64,000 nucleotides of DNA from positions 556,740 through 620,739 of the forward strand of contig MTMD02000002.1 of NCBI GenBank assembly GCA_002010065.2, written 5' to 3'. The number at the start of each line of letters is the position of its first letter. The stretch's first letter is position 1. Source of the DNA: Candidatus Pyrohabitans jungbluthii. GTDB taxonomy: Archaea > Hydrothermarchaeota > Hydrothermarchaeia > Hydrothermarchaeales > BMS3B. Below are positions 26,967 to 35,784 of this stretch, piece after piece. The notes beneath the pieces were generated by a model. That model was not told the DNA's origin and did no database searches. It worked only from the letters and a program-made list of their open reading frames with translations. Position numbers and translations under genes: made by a program.

Positions 26967-28060
26967 ACGACCTTGACTCCGTCACCCGCAGCTTAGCTGC
27001 GGATAACTTTGAGGAACTCATTGCAAGAGGGTTTATTATAAAAGCGCGCTACTTTGGCAAGCTTGTAAGCTATGAAGTGGAGCCTCTCTTTGGGCATGAG
27101 CGCAGCTTTGAACTTGTGCTCCAGGGCTTCGAAGGCTCAGGCTACTATCCCCTCTACAGGGAAAAGAATGGTAGGTACTTTATCACAGTGGTTAAGAAGG
27201 ATAAAAGGGGCTTCTCCCCTCCTGAGTGGGCTCACGTCCTTCTCTTCCTCGCCACGCTGGTTACTGTCACCCTCGCTGGGTACATCTGGTGGGCAGATGG
27301 TGATATCTACCTGAGTGTGCTCTTCGCAGCCTCGCTTATGCTTATCCTCGGAGGGCATGAGCTGGGGCACTACCTCGCGGCGAGGCGTCGCAATGTCGCG
27401 GCGACTCTGCCGTTCTTCATCCCCGTGCCGCCAAACATATTCCCCTTCGGTACCATGGGGGCTGTAATAACAATGCGCTCTCCCATTCCGGACAGAAAAG
27501 CGCTAATGGAGGTGGGCATCGCAGGACCTGCGATGGGCTTTCTCCTCGCGCTACCCTTCATAGCCTACGGTTTAATGCACTCCACACCAGTGCCTATAGA
27601 AGAAGCAAAGGACGAGATAACCTTCTTCATGCCCCTTGCCATGCAGGCAATAGCAAAGCTGGTGCTCGGCGACATCGGCGAGGCGAGCCTTGACGCTCAC
27701 CCCCTCGCGATGGCGGGCTGGATAGGCTTATTCGTCACCTCCCTCAACCTCCTTCCAATGGGGCAACTCGATGGCGGGCACGTGGTTCGCGCTCTGTTTC
27801 CCAGGCGATACCGTGCCGTTTACCGGGGCGTTTTTGTGCTGCTCCTTTTATCCTTTGTGGTGTGGCCGGGTTGGCTATTCTGGGCGGTGGTGGCGTATAT
27901 AATAACCCGGCTGGAGCATCCAGGTCCACTCAACGACGTCTCCCCCTTAGACACAAAAAGAAAGCTCCTCGGCGTGCTGATGCTTCTGCTCCTCATCCTC
28001 ACCTTCATGCCGGTGCCCTTCATCTCCACGGAGCTTCTGGTGGAGATTTCCAGAAGATGA
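26963..28060 (+). CDS. Site-2 protease family (M50) membrane zinc protease
   Basis: 365 residues from a TTG overlapping the previous stop by 4 bp. A soluble N-terminal region of about 85 residues is followed by 6-7 membrane helices. Zinc site HELGH (GGHELGHYLAARR, about residue 131) and the third ligand in NLLPMGQLDGGHV are intact. The Pro/Phe-rich loop FFIPVPPNIFPFGTMGAVI is typical of the EGY/archaeal S2P subgroup. It cleaves peptides within membranes; the substrate is unknown. Confidence 0.9.
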   Translation: MNDLDSVTRSLAADNFEELIARGFIIKARYFGKLVSYEVEPLFGHERSFELVLQGFEGSGYYPLYREKNGRYFITVVKKDKRGFSPPEWAHVLLFLATLVTVTLAGYIWWADGDIYLSVLFAASLMLILGGHELGHYLAARRRNVAATLPFFIPVPPNIFPFGTMGAVITMRSPIPDRKALMEVGIAGPAMGFLLALPFIAYGLMHSTPVPIEEAKDEITFFMPLAMQAIAKLVLGDIGEASLDAHPLAMAGWIGLFVTSLNLLPMGQLDGGHVVRALFPRRYRAVYRGVFVLLLLSFVVWPGWLFWAVVAYIITRLEHPGPLNDVSPLDTKRKLLGVLMLLLLILTFMPVPFISTELLVEISRR

Positions 28061-28080
28061 CCCTATTAGAAGGTTGCAGA

Positions 28081-28143
28081 TGAGAGAGTCAAAGCTTGAG
28101 AAAGAGATCGAAGGGTTCAAAGCCAAAATCTGGCTGGAGTAAG
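28081..28143 (+). CDS. Very short possible peptide gene
   Basis: A 20-codon frame (MRESKLEKEIEGFKAKIWLE) has AGAAGG 6 nt upstream and begins 20 nt after the protease stop. The peptide would be a charged amphipathic helix. There is no other support; it may be a chance frame. Confidence 0.2.
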
Positions 28144-28164
28144 GTGGTGTGTGTTATTTAATGC

Positions 28165-28926
28165 TTACCTGCCAAACCTGCGCTGTCTCTGCTGGTAGGT
28201 GCGCAGGGCGCGCAGGAAGTCTATTTTCCGAAAACCCGGCCAGTAGGTTTCGCAGAAGTAGAGCTCAGCATAGGCACTTTGCCACAACAGAAAGCCAGAG
28301 ATGCGCTCCTCGCCAGAGGTTCTGATTATTAAGTCTGGGTCGGGCATGCCGTTAGTGTACAGGTGCTGAGCTATGATTGCCTCGCTTATATCCTGGCTAC
28401 TCATCTCCCCTCTCTCTATCTTCTCCGCCATCTTCTTAAAAGCGTCCACTATCTCCTGCCGTCCGCCGTAGGCGACGGCGACGTTAAGTATGAGGTTGTC
28501 GTAGTGCTTCGTCTTTTCCTCCGCGTAGGCTATCGCCTTGCGAACGCGCTCCGGGAAGCGCTCCACCTTGCCTATAGCTCTAATCCTGACGCGGTTGCGG
28601 TGTATGCGCTCGTCCTCGGCGACTTTGTAGAAGTACTCCTCGAAGATGTCGAAGAGCTTTTCCACCTCCTCCTTTGGCCTCGAGAAGTTCTCCGTAGAGA
28701 AGGCGTAGGTGGTGATGTTTTTTATTCCCAGCTGCACGCACCACTCCAGGAACTCTTCCAGCTTCTGTGCTCCAAGGCGGTGACCCACCCAGGGCGGCGA
28801 GCCCAGCTTACGAGCTAAGCGGCGGTTTCCGTCCATTATCACAGCTATGTGCTGGGGCATAGGCTTTGACTTCACCTGCCTCTCCAGCAGCCACTCGTAC
28901 AGCTTATACACTGGATATAGAATCAC
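28165..28926 (-). CDS. uppS: Cis-prenyltransferase (undecaprenyl/dolichyl diphosphate synthase family)
   Basis: 253 residues. The family signature PQHIAVIMDGNRRLARKLG with catalytic Asp is at the N-terminus. TTYAFSTENFSRP and the C-terminal RTSGEERISGFLLWQSAYAE are also present. It elongates isoprenyl diphosphate to the polyprenyl carrier that lipid-linked glycan assembly needs, so it supports the AglB pathway. It overlaps the upstream zinc-ribbon membrane gene by 4 bp. Confidence 0.94.
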   Translation of the reverse strand: MILYPVYKLYEWLLERQVKSKPMPQHIAVIMDGNRRLARKLGSPPWVGHRLGAQKLEEFLEWCVQLGIKNITTYAFSTENFSRPKEEVEKLFDIFEEYFYKVAEDERIHRNRVRIRAIGKVERFPERVRKAIAYAEEKTKHYDNLILNVAVAYGGRQEIVDAFKKMAEKIERGEMSSQDISEAIIAQHLYTNGMPDPDLIIRTSGEERISGFLLWQSAYAELYFCETYWPGFRKIDFLRALRTYQQRQRRFGR

Positions 28927-29246
28927 TCTTCAGCCACCTCCTGCACAGTAAGCGGAGCGCCGCAGGAGCCGCAGAACTTGCCCGCGCTGGCTATGGGAGC
29001 ACCGCAGGAGGGGCACTCCTGGGGCAGGCTCACCTCCTGCATTGGCTCAGTCTTTTTTCGTTCTCGAGGCTTGTAAAGGAGGAGGTATAAACCTGCGCCC
29101 ATTGCGACGAGACCTAAACTCCAGTATATCACTATGAACATTTCATCCTGCTCGATGTAAGCCTGGTAGAGGAGGAGTATACCCACGGCTACGCTAACAA
29201 GGCTGAGCAGAATCTTCTGAGAACTCTGTGTTTCTGCCATAGCCAC
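28923..29246 (-). CDS. Small membrane protein with C-terminal double zinc ribbon
   Basis: 107 residues. Two membrane helices (LLSLVSVAVGILLLYQAYI and IVIYWSLGLVAMGAGLYLLL) are followed by a zinc-ribbon tail with CPSCGAP and CGSCGAP. The function is unknown. It is coupled to the cis-prenyltransferase gene by a 4-bp overlap, suggesting co-expression. Confidence 0.72.
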   Translation of the reverse strand: MAMAETQSSQKILLSLVSVAVGILLLYQAYIEQDEMFIVIYWSLGLVAMGAGLYLLLYKPRERKKTEPMQEVSLPQECPSCGAPIASAGKFCGSCGAPLTVQEVAEE

Positions 29247-29289
29247 CCCTTTAGCTTTTTATGAGCCCCTGCATTATAAATTTAACGAC

Positions 29290-29535
29290 TTACGGGCTGA
29301 GAAAAAACAGAATAACCCCTGCCAGGAGTATCGCAGCTATGTAAGCGGCAAGCACATGGCTGAGCATGTTTTCTTCGGCTGAGGTATAGCTAAGCCCGCC
29401 GAGAAAGCTCCCAAGCCCAAGGATGAGAAGCCCGCTGCTTAGAGCCGTGTTCGAAGGTAAAAGCCGCAGTCCGTGAGCAAGCAGAAAAGCGCCTGCAAAC
29501 ACCGCCAGGTTGCGCAGGAATACTCTGACGTGCAA
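29290..29535 (-). CDS. Small hydrophobic membrane protein
   Basis: 81 residues with about three membrane segments (LAVFAGAFLLAHGLRLL, GLLILGLGSFLGGL, VLAAYIAAILLAGVILFFL). No family was recognised. It starts 4 nt after the phosphoesterase stop on the same strand, so it is probably its operon partner. Confidence 0.6.
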   Translation of the reverse strand: MHVRVFLRNLAVFAGAFLLAHGLRLLPSNTALSSGLLILGLGSFLGGLSYTSAEENMLSHVLAAYIAAILLAGVILFFLSP

Positions 29536-29539
29536 AGCG

Positions 29540-30031
29540 TTACACCTCTATTACCTCTGCCTTGAGGCTTTTTAAATCTAAGATGCACAGTGTGCGTTTC
29601 CCAGTCAGGTAGCCGCAGAGTTCCCCAGGATTAACCGCAACACAAGCGTTGCTACGGCTAACTTCTATTTTGTGGGTATGCCCTGTAACCACCAAGTCGT
29701 AGCGCCCGCTTGCCACTAACGCAGAGGTAATCGCAGCTACGGTACCGTGGTAAACTGCAATTTTGCGATTGGCCAGCTCGAGTTCTGCAAAATCAGCTAT
29801 GCTTGCCCCCATCTCAGTGAGGCGTTTCGCAAGCAGTGCTCGCTCCCCATCGTTGTTCCCATAGACGCATGTCAGCTTTGCTTCCAGCTTCGCAAGTTTC
29901 GACGCTGCGAAGGGCGCCACCATGTCGCCGGCATGAAGCACATGCTCCACGCCCTCGCGGTTTAGCAGCTTTACTGCCGCCTCAAGCGCAGGCAGGTTGT
30001 CATGAGAGTCGGAGATTATCCCCACAAGCAT
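29540..30031 (-). CDS. YfcE/MJ0936-type metallophosphoesterase
   Basis: 163 residues. Calcineurin-like motifs are complete: SDSHDN, HAGDMV, GNNDGE and GHTHK. The small archaeal members hydrolyse phosphodiesters with two divalent metals; the natural substrate is unknown. It is the first gene of a two-gene unit. Confidence 0.9.
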   Translation of the reverse strand: MLVGIISDSHDNLPALEAAVKLLNREGVEHVLHAGDMVAPFAASKLAKLEAKLTCVYGNNDGERALLAKRLTEMGASIADFAELELANRKIAVYHGTVAAITSALVASGRYDLVVTGHTHKIEVSRSNACVAVNPGELCGYLTGKRTLCILDLKSLKAEVIEV

Positions 30032-30098
30032 GGAGTAAATCTTTACCCCCGCCCATAAAATTTTTTTGTCGCGATGCTGAGTAAGCGTAGTGGTTTAA

Positions 30099-31238
30099 AT
30101 GAGGTTTGCAAAGCGGTTGAGCTACATCGATATCTCCGGAATAAGGAAGATGTTTGAGCTGGCAAAGGCTGAAGGGGTTATAAACCTTGCTTTAGGAGAG
30201 CCCGACTTCGGCATACCTCCCAGCGCCAAGCAGGCGATAATCTCAGGTTTAGCCCAGGATTTCACCCACTATACGCCGAATAAGGGCATCGAGGAGCTTC
30301 GCAGCGCCATAGCCGAGAAACTGCGTAAAGAGAATGGCATAGCCTCGAGCGGCGAGGACATAATTGTCACCTCGGGTGCGAGTGAGGCTCTTCACTTGGC
30401 GATTCTCGCCCTGATTGAGCCTGGAGACGAGGTGCTGGTGCCCAACCCGGGCTTTGTGTCCTACTCGCCCTTGGTGAGGCTCGCTGGTGGCGTGCCTGTG
30501 AGCTACGAGGTAGCCGAGAGCAATGCCTTCGAACCAAGAGTAGAGGAAATAGAGGAGAAGCTTACTAAGCGCACAAAGCTCATAATAGTCAACTCTCCAA
30601 GCAACCCCACTGGAGCGGTTTTCTCCCGACGAACAGTAAAGGAAATCGCAAAGCTTGCGGAGAGCGAAGGCTTAGCGCTGCTGAGCGATGAGGTTTATGA
30701 AAAGATAATCTACGAGGGCGAGCACCACAGCTTTGCCCGCTATTACCCCGAGACGATAACAGTGAACGGCTTCTCAAAGAGCTACGCCATGACGGGCTTG
30801 CGCCTGGGTTATGTTCACGCACCCAGTGAGGCGATAGAGGAGATGCTCAAAATCCACCAGTACATTCAGGCAAGCACCGTCTCGCTCTCTCAGCTCGCAG
30901 CCTTAGCGGCGCTGGAGCAGGGAGAGGAGCACGTTAAGGAGATGGTGACGCGCTTTAAGCAGAGGCGGGATTTGATAATGAAGGAGCTTACGGGGCTTCC
31001 GGGCGTTACCTGCCTCTCACCGCGAGGCGCTTTCTATGCCTTCCCCAACTTCTCTACTTATGGCTCTTCTCAGGAGCTTGCCATGGAGCTGCTGAGGCAA
31101 GCAAAGGTAGTGGTTACTCCAGGCACGGCCTTTGGAAGCGCTGGCGAGGGCTACCTGCGCTTTTCCTTCGCCACAAGCGAGGAAAATATTATAGAGGGGA
31201 TGCGTAGAATTAAGCATTACCTGGAGGCGAGGCAATGA
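30099..31238 (+). CDS. Class I/II PLP-dependent aminotransferase (aspartate aminotransferase-like)
   Basis: 379 residues. The fold-type I landmarks include INLALGEPDF, TSGASEAL, NSPSNPTGAVFS and the PLP lysine in NGFSKSYAMTGLRLGY, with the substrate carboxylate arginine near YLRFSFATS. Archaeal relatives act on aspartate, aromatic or broad substrates. It overlaps the M42 peptidase gene by 4 bp (ATGA). Confidence 0.9.
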   Translation: MRFAKRLSYIDISGIRKMFELAKAEGVINLALGEPDFGIPPSAKQAIISGLAQDFTHYTPNKGIEELRSAIAEKLRKENGIASSGEDIIVTSGASEALHLAILALIEPGDEVLVPNPGFVSYSPLVRLAGGVPVSYEVAESNAFEPRVEEIEEKLTKRTKLIIVNSPSNPTGAVFSRRTVKEIAKLAESEGLALLSDEVYEKIIYEGEHHSFARYYPETITVNGFSKSYAMTGLRLGYVHAPSEAIEEMLKIHQYIQASTVSLSQLAALAALEQGEEHVKEMVTRFKQRRDLIMKELTGLPGVTCLSPRGAFYAFPNFSTYGSSQELAMELLRQAKVVVTPGTAFGSAGEGYLRFSFATSEENIIEGMRRIKHYLEARQ

Positions 31239-32269
31239 AGTTACTCAAGAAGCTTAGCGAGGCGCACGGCGTGCCCGGTCACGAGGATAAGGTGCGCAAG
31301 CTTCTGCGCGAGGAGTTAGAAAGAACCTGCGACGAGGTTTTTGTGGATAAGCTCGGCAACCTCATAGCAAGGAAGGGTGAGGGCAAGCGCAAGGTGATGC
31401 TTGACGCGCATATGGATGAGATAGGCTTAATGGTGAAGCATATAGACAAGAAGGGTTTCATACGCTTCACCACGCTGGGCGGCTTTTTCGATCAGACATT
31501 GCTAAACCAACGCGTGGTGGTGCACACCCGCAAGGGTGAGGTTCTTGGGGTTATAGGCTCCAAGCCCCCGCATCTGATGAAGGAGGAGGAGCGTAAGAAG
31601 GTGGTTAAGGCTGAGAACATGTTCATAGACGTCGGCGCAGGTGATGCCGAGGAGGTGAAGAAGCTCGGCGTTCGCGTGGGGGACTACATAACCTTTGACA
31701 GGAGCTTCGCTGAGCTTGCCGGCGAGCTTGTCACTGGCAAAGCCTTCGACAACCGCATAGGCTGCTATGCCATGGTCGAGATAATGCGCCGCTTAAGCGT
31801 TGATGCTGAAGTTTATGCCGTTGCCACTGTGCAGGAGGAGGTCGGGCTAAAGGGTGCGCGCACCGCCGCATACAAGATATACCCTGACCTCGCGATTGTG
31901 CTCGACGTGACCACCACGGGCGATTACCCAGGTGTTCGAGAAGAGGAAAGCGCCACCAAGCTCAACGGCGGTCCCGCAATTACTCTAGTTGACGCAAAGG
32001 GGCGCGGGCTTATCACCCATCCTGAGGTGAAAGAGCTTTTAATCTCTACCGCAGAGGAGGAGAAGATACCCTACCAGCTCGAGGTTGGTGAAGGTGGAAC
32101 CACAGATGCCACGACTATTCATTTAACCAAAGAGGGCGTGCCCGCAGGCGTCGTTTCTGTGCCCACGCGCTACATCCACTCTCCCGTAGAAGTAGCAAGC
32201 GTAAAGGACATAGAGCGCGTGGTAGAGCTTGTCGCGAAAGCGGTGGAGAGGTGGGCAGAAAAGGGTTAG
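31235..32269 (+). CDS. M42 family metallo-aminopeptidase (TET-like)
   Basis: 344 residues. Metal ligands and catalytic residues are visible in DAHMDEIGLMV, GKAFDNRIG, VATVQEEVGLKGA, VLDVTTT and YIHSPVE. The family forms dodecameric tetrahedral aminopeptidases that trim peptides released by the proteasome. It is coupled to the aminotransferase gene. The 3' end overlaps the convergent GfcR-like gene by 4 bp. Confidence 0.92.
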   Translation: MKLLKKLSEAHGVPGHEDKVRKLLREELERTCDEVFVDKLGNLIARKGEGKRKVMLDAHMDEIGLMVKHIDKKGFIRFTTLGGFFDQTLLNQRVVVHTRKGEVLGVIGSKPPHLMKEEERKKVVKAENMFIDVGAGDAEEVKKLGVRVGDYITFDRSFAELAGELVTGKAFDNRIGCYAMVEIMRRLSVDAEVYAVATVQEEVGLKGARTAAYKIYPDLAIVLDVTTTGDYPGVREEESATKLNGGPAITLVDAKGRGLITHPEVKELLISTAEEEKIPYQLEVGEGGTTDATTIHLTKEGVPAGVVSVPTRYIHSPVEVASVKDIERVVELVAKAVERWAEKG

Positions 32270-32895
32270 CTTCCCAAATCTCTAACTATTCCCACGCTCA
32301 CAAGCGCCTTAACCGGCTTTCCACCGACCTGGCTTAAGCCTTTCTTGTCGATCATGACCACCGCCGCAAGGGGGGTTGCACCCTTCTCGGTGAGGAAGGC
32401 TATTGTATCGCTCAGCGTTGTCCCCGTCGTAGCGATATCATCGACGATCACAACCTTCTTGCCTTCCACGCCTGCGAAGTTGGATAGGATAAAGCCCTGC
32501 TTCGCCTCACTCTGGGGTTCCCACATGTGCTTCTTTGGGCGAATAATGCACAGCTTGGCGTTGAGCTCTTCTGCGATGATCGTCGCCAGAGGCACGCCGC
32601 TCACAGCTATGCCTGCGATAACCTCTGGCTCGGGCAGCGAGTTCTCCTCCAGTATCTCCCTTATGAGTTCCGCCATGGCAAGGGCGACGTGACGCAGAAC
32701 CACAGGGTTAGAGCCAACGTTGCGCCAGTCTATGTATATATCTCGAGGAGCGGCGCCGCGCTCTTCTTCGGTGTGGGTAACCAGCCAGAGCGCAGTCTCA
32801 CGGCTAACGTTAAGCTCATCGGCAATCTCGCCGGTGGTTAATCCTCTCTTCTTCAGCTCTCTCGCTCGCTTTATGAGCTCTGAAATGTCGCGCAT
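32266..32895 (-). CDS. GfcR-like regulator: HTH fused to orotate-PRTase-like domain
   Basis: 209 residues. An N-terminal helix-turn-helix (LKKRGLTTGEIADELNVSRE) is fused to a phosphoribosyltransferase domain with the PRPP loop VVIVDDIATTGTTLSD. This is the archaeal PyrE-like family, one member of which (GfcR) is a sugar-metabolism transcription regulator in haloarchaea. A ligand-sensing regulator is more likely than a true PyrE, because the HTH is intact. Confidence 0.85.
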   Translation of the reverse strand: MRDISELIKRARELKKRGLTTGEIADELNVSRETALWLVTHTEEERGAAPRDIYIDWRNVGSNPVVLRHVALAMAELIREILEENSLPEPEVIAGIAVSGVPLATIIAEELNAKLCIIRPKKHMWEPQSEAKQGFILSNFAGVEGKKVVIVDDIATTGTTLSDTIAFLTEKGATPLAAVVMIDKKGLSQVGGKPVKALVSVGIVRDLGS

Positions 32896-32962
32896 GGTTA
32901 ATATTCACCTCCCCTCCTATATATACTTTGTATCTATGGTTCCTGGAGGTAAACCCGGAGGA

Positions 32963-32988
32963 GTTACCCTGAACTTGTTCAGGGTGAC
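32963..32988. repeat. Short perfect palindromic hairpin between two minus-strand genes
   Basis: GTTACCCTGAAC-TT-GTTCAGGGTGAC: 12 paired positions including one G-T wobble around a 2-nt centre. It sits in 110 bp between the Nob1 stop and the GfcR-like start and is flanked by GGTTCCTGGAGG and GGAGGTTCC. There is no T-tract after it, so it is not a typical terminator. It resembles REP-type palindromes. Confidence 0.5.
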
Positions 32989-33005
32989 GGAGGTTCCTAT
33001 TATCC

Positions 33006-33506
33006 TTACCTCCTCTTTACCCTTGCTTTCACCTTAGCGCCACACACCTCGCAGGTATCGCTGGCATAACTCGCGCTGTACCTGCGCCCGCATCCCACGC
33101 AACGCTTATACCAGCGAAATCGTCGCCTTATCCCCTGCTCCATCACCGGCGAAAAGCGCAGCTTCAGAAACTTCGCCACGTTCTGCACCGCGTAGTCGTC
33201 TGTAACTATAGTGACCTTCTCTCCCTGCGAAGCGAACTCCAGGGCTAAGGCGAGCACCGCCATGTCAGCCCGCGAAAGCAGTGCCACGTCACCAGTTTGC
33301 GTCGCCGCTTTTTTTACAAGCTGCATATACTTCTCCTGTGGGGTACGCACCTCCAGCAGGCCGCTCTCCTGCGCGAGCCTTGCCTTAAGCTGGCGGTACT
33401 CCTCCTTAAGCTCCTCCATCACCTCCGGCACTGTGTACGCGCGCTTCCGCAAAGCCAGGGGCTCCAGGCCAGCGAAGAAGGCGCTTGTATCGAGCACGAG
33501 TATCAT
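33006..33506 (-). CDS. nob1: Endoribonuclease Nob1 (PIN domain plus zinc ribbon)
   Basis: 166 residues. PIN-domain acidic residues are in VLDTSAFFAG, PEVMEELKEE, LSRADMAVLALA and TDDYAVQNVA. The C-terminal zinc ribbon has CVGCGRRY and CEVCGAK. Nob1 cuts the 3' end of pre-16S rRNA in archaea. It overlaps the NAD kinase gene by 4 bp. Confidence 0.93.
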   Translation of the reverse strand: MILVLDTSAFFAGLEPLALRKRAYTVPEVMEELKEEYRQLKARLAQESGLLEVRTPQEKYMQLVKKAATQTGDVALLSRADMAVLALALEFASQGEKVTIVTDDYAVQNVAKFLKLRFSPVMEQGIRRRFRWYKRCVGCGRRYSASYASDTCEVCGAKVKARVKRR

Positions 33507-34324
33507 AGCCTCTCCCTTATCCTCTCGTAGAAGTCCCGCCTGAACTTTACAAGCTTTACAACGCTGTGGGACTTTCTCAGGGTTACCTCCTGCTCCGGTT
33601 CAAGGCTGAGCACCTTCTGTCCGTCTATAACCAGAAGCGCTCTTTCCTTGGCATCTACAACCTTAACCCTAATGGGGAGGTGCTCCGGCACGACGATGCT
33701 TCGAGCGGAGAAGCTGAAGGGGCATATTGCGGTTACCACAATCGCGGGGGTGCGGGGGTCAAGTATAGGTCCGCCGGCAGACATGGAGTAGGCGGTTGAG
33801 CCCGTGGGTGTAGCTACAATAACGCCATCGCTGCGAAGCTCCTGCGCTAAAGCTTCGTCGATGTAGATGTGCAGGTGGAGCATCCTTACCGGCGAAGCGC
33901 TGGCTATGACTGCTTCATTGAGCGCCTCGCCCACCTTCTCACCGGCTACAAGCACAGAGAGCTTGCTCCTCTCCTCTATGAAGTACTCGCCTGCGAGCAG
34001 CTTCTCCAGCGAAGCACGCCATTCCTGCGGTCTGGCTTCTGTAAGAAACCCCATGGTGCCGAAGTTGAAGCCCAGGATGGGCGCTGTATTACCTGCACCC
34101 TTTGCGGCAGCCTTGAGAATCATACCGTCGCCGCCCAGCACCAGATAAAGGTCCACCTTCATTGCCTCGATTTCACACCCCTCTACGCCAATATCTCGTG
34201 CACACTCCGCGTCGTACACCACATCTATGCCTTTCTGCAACAGGTAGCTCGCTATCTCCTGTGCTACGCGTTGCGCCTCTGGGGTACGCTTTACAATCAG
34301 CCCCACCTTTTCCATTTTTTTCAT
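33503..34324 (-). CDS. nadK: NAD kinase
   Basis: 273 residues from the ATG at 34324. The frame stays open further upstream, but that part is antisense to the tRNA-Gly gene. Key motifs are LVLGGDGMIL (GGDG), LNEAVI and TPTGSTAYSMSAGGP. It phosphorylates NAD to NADP. It forms an operon with nob1. Confidence 0.93.
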   Translation of the reverse strand: MKKMEKVGLIVKRTPEAQRVAQEIASYLLQKGIDVVYDAECARDIGVEGCEIEAMKVDLYLVLGGDGMILKAAAKGAGNTAPILGFNFGTMGFLTEARPQEWRASLEKLLAGEYFIEERSKLSVLVAGEKVGEALNEAVIASASPVRMLHLHIYIDEALAQELRSDGVIVATPTGSTAYSMSAGGPILDPRTPAIVVTAICPFSFSARSIVVPEHLPIRVKVVDAKERALLVIDGQKVLSLEPEQEVTLRKSHSVVKLVKFRRDFYERIRERL

Positions 34325-34360
34325 GTTATCTCTATTTATCTCAAGTTGGTATATAATAGT

Positions 34361-34431
34361 GCGGGTGTAGTCTAGTGGCAGGACCCGAGCCTCCCAAGCT
34401 CGTGACCCGGGTTCGAATCCCGGCACCCGCA
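34361..34431 (+). tRNA. tRNA-Gly (anticodon CCC)
   Basis: A full cloverleaf is present: acceptor GCGGGTG/CACCCGC with discriminator A, anticodon stem CGAGC/GCTCG with loop CTCCCAA giving anticodon CCC, and T arm CCGGG-TTCGAAT-CCCGG. The 3' CCA is not encoded and no intron is seen. It is divergent from nadK; TATATAA at 34350-34356 lies just 5' of it. Confidence 0.95.
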
Positions 34432-34500
34432 TAACCCCCTATTTCTGTATGCACTAAATACTGGGAAATAATTTAATACCTCTCTGACCAACCTCTATCC

Positions 34501-35784
34501 ATGCTTATAAAGAATGCGAAAATTGCTACGCCGAGTGGCATAATCTCTGGTGAGATACTCATCGAGGGGGAAAAAATCGCTGCCGTTGGAAAAGCCATTA
34601 AGGCGAGGGGGGAAGAGAAGCTCAACCTTAAAGGAAAGCTGGTAATCCCAGGCATAGTCGACATGCACGTGCACATGCGCGATTTTACCGAAAGGCATAA
34701 GGAAGACTTAACCAGCGGAAGCAGGGCAGCGCTCGCCGGTGGGGTTACCACCTTCTTTGAGATGCCAAACACAAGGCCAGCGATAACCACTGCTTCAACC
34801 TACCAGCGACGCTTAGCCCTCGCTAATCGGAAATCACTGGTAGACTTCGGCATATACTTCGGTGTTACTAAGGAGAACCTTCCAGAGCTTGCCAAGCTCT
34901 CACCCAAAGCTTGCAAAATTTACCTCGACGGCACTCTTGGTGAGGTGGATTACACCACCGTAGAGGAGGCTCTTAAAATAGCAAGCTTCGTGGCGGTGCA
35001 TGCTGAGGACGGCGCAACGATAGCGCGCAATATGAAGAAAATCAAAAGCGTGGGAAACGACTTCACAAAGCACTGCGAAATTCGAAGTCCGGAGGCTGAG
35101 AGCATCGCCGTGGAGAAAGTTGCCCAGATTGCCGCGAGGTTAAAAAAGAGGGTGCACATCTGCCACATCTCAGCTGCAAAGGCTTTAGATTATCTCAATG
35201 AGCACACCACCTGTGAGGTTACCCCGCATCACCTTCTTTTAACCAGAAAAGCCCTCGCAGAAATGGGAAGCTATGCAAAGACCAATCCTCCGCTGCGCTC
35301 CACTGGCGATGTAGCAGCGCTGTGGAGTGCGCTTAAAGAGGGCAGAATCTCATGCATAGCCAGCGACCATGCTCCTCATTCGCTTGCGGACAAAGATGAT
35401 AGCCCTCTCGAGGCAGCCTCAGGCATTCCCAATCTTGAGACAATGCTTCCACTCCTCCTCACCATGGTAAACAGGGGAAGGCTGAGCGTGAGCGAGCTGG
35501 TGAAGCTCTGTTGCGAGGCGCCGGCAAAGCTCTTGGGGCTTGAGAATAAGGGTTCCATTCTTCCTGGTAAAGACGCTGACCTTGTTGTTGTGGACATGCG
35601 CCGCGAAGGTGTGGTTAGCGCCGAGGATTTCCACTCGAAGGCGAAATATTCCCCCTTCGAGGGGTGGCGTCTCCGTGGAGCCGTTGATACGGTTCTACTG
35701 CGCGGAGAAATAGCATACCAGGATGAGGACTTTCTTGTTAAGCCCGGATATGGCAAGCCTGCGCTAGGGCTCCTCTCGCACTGA
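34501..35784 (+). CDS. pyrC: Dihydroorotase
   Basis: 427 residues, class I type. Metal and catalytic motifs are MHVHMRDF (first HxH), EMPNTRPA, the lysine region KIYLDGTLG, VHAEDG, HICHIS and the late Asp in ASDHAPHS. It closes carbamoyl-aspartate to dihydroorotate in UMP synthesis. An A/T-rich TATA-like stretch lies about 25-35 nt before the ATG. Its end overlaps a convergent membrane gene by 21 bp. Confidence 0.93.
   Translation: MLIKNAKIATPSGIISGEILIEGEKIAAVGKAIKARGEEKLNLKGKLVIPGIVDMHVHMRDFTERHKEDLTSGSRAALAGGVTTFFEMPNTRPAITTASTYQRRLALANRKSLVDFGIYFGVTKENLPELAKLSPKACKIYLDGTLGEVDYTTVEEALKIASFVAVHAEDGATIARNMKKIKSVGNDFTKHCEIRSPEAESIAVEKVAQIAARLKKRVHICHISAAKALDYLNEHTTCEVTPHHLLLTRKALAEMGSYAKTNPPLRSTGDVAALWSALKEGRISCIASDHAPHSLADKDDSPLEAASGIPNLETMLPLLLTMVNRGRLSVSELVKLCCEAPAKLLGLENKGSILPGKDADLVVVDMRREGVVSAEDFHSKAKYSPFEGWRLRGAVDTVLLRGEIAYQDEDFLVKPGYGKPALGLLSH

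Noticed and set aside
32963-32988. Rho-independent-type terminator
   Set aside because: There is no T-run on either side, and the neighbouring genes run the same way with the hairpin well before the next coding region.
34325-34432. Longer NAD kinase start reaching into the tRNA-Gly region
   Set aside because: The added residues are the antisense of the tRNA, and the NAD kinase fold starts at KVGLIVKRTP.
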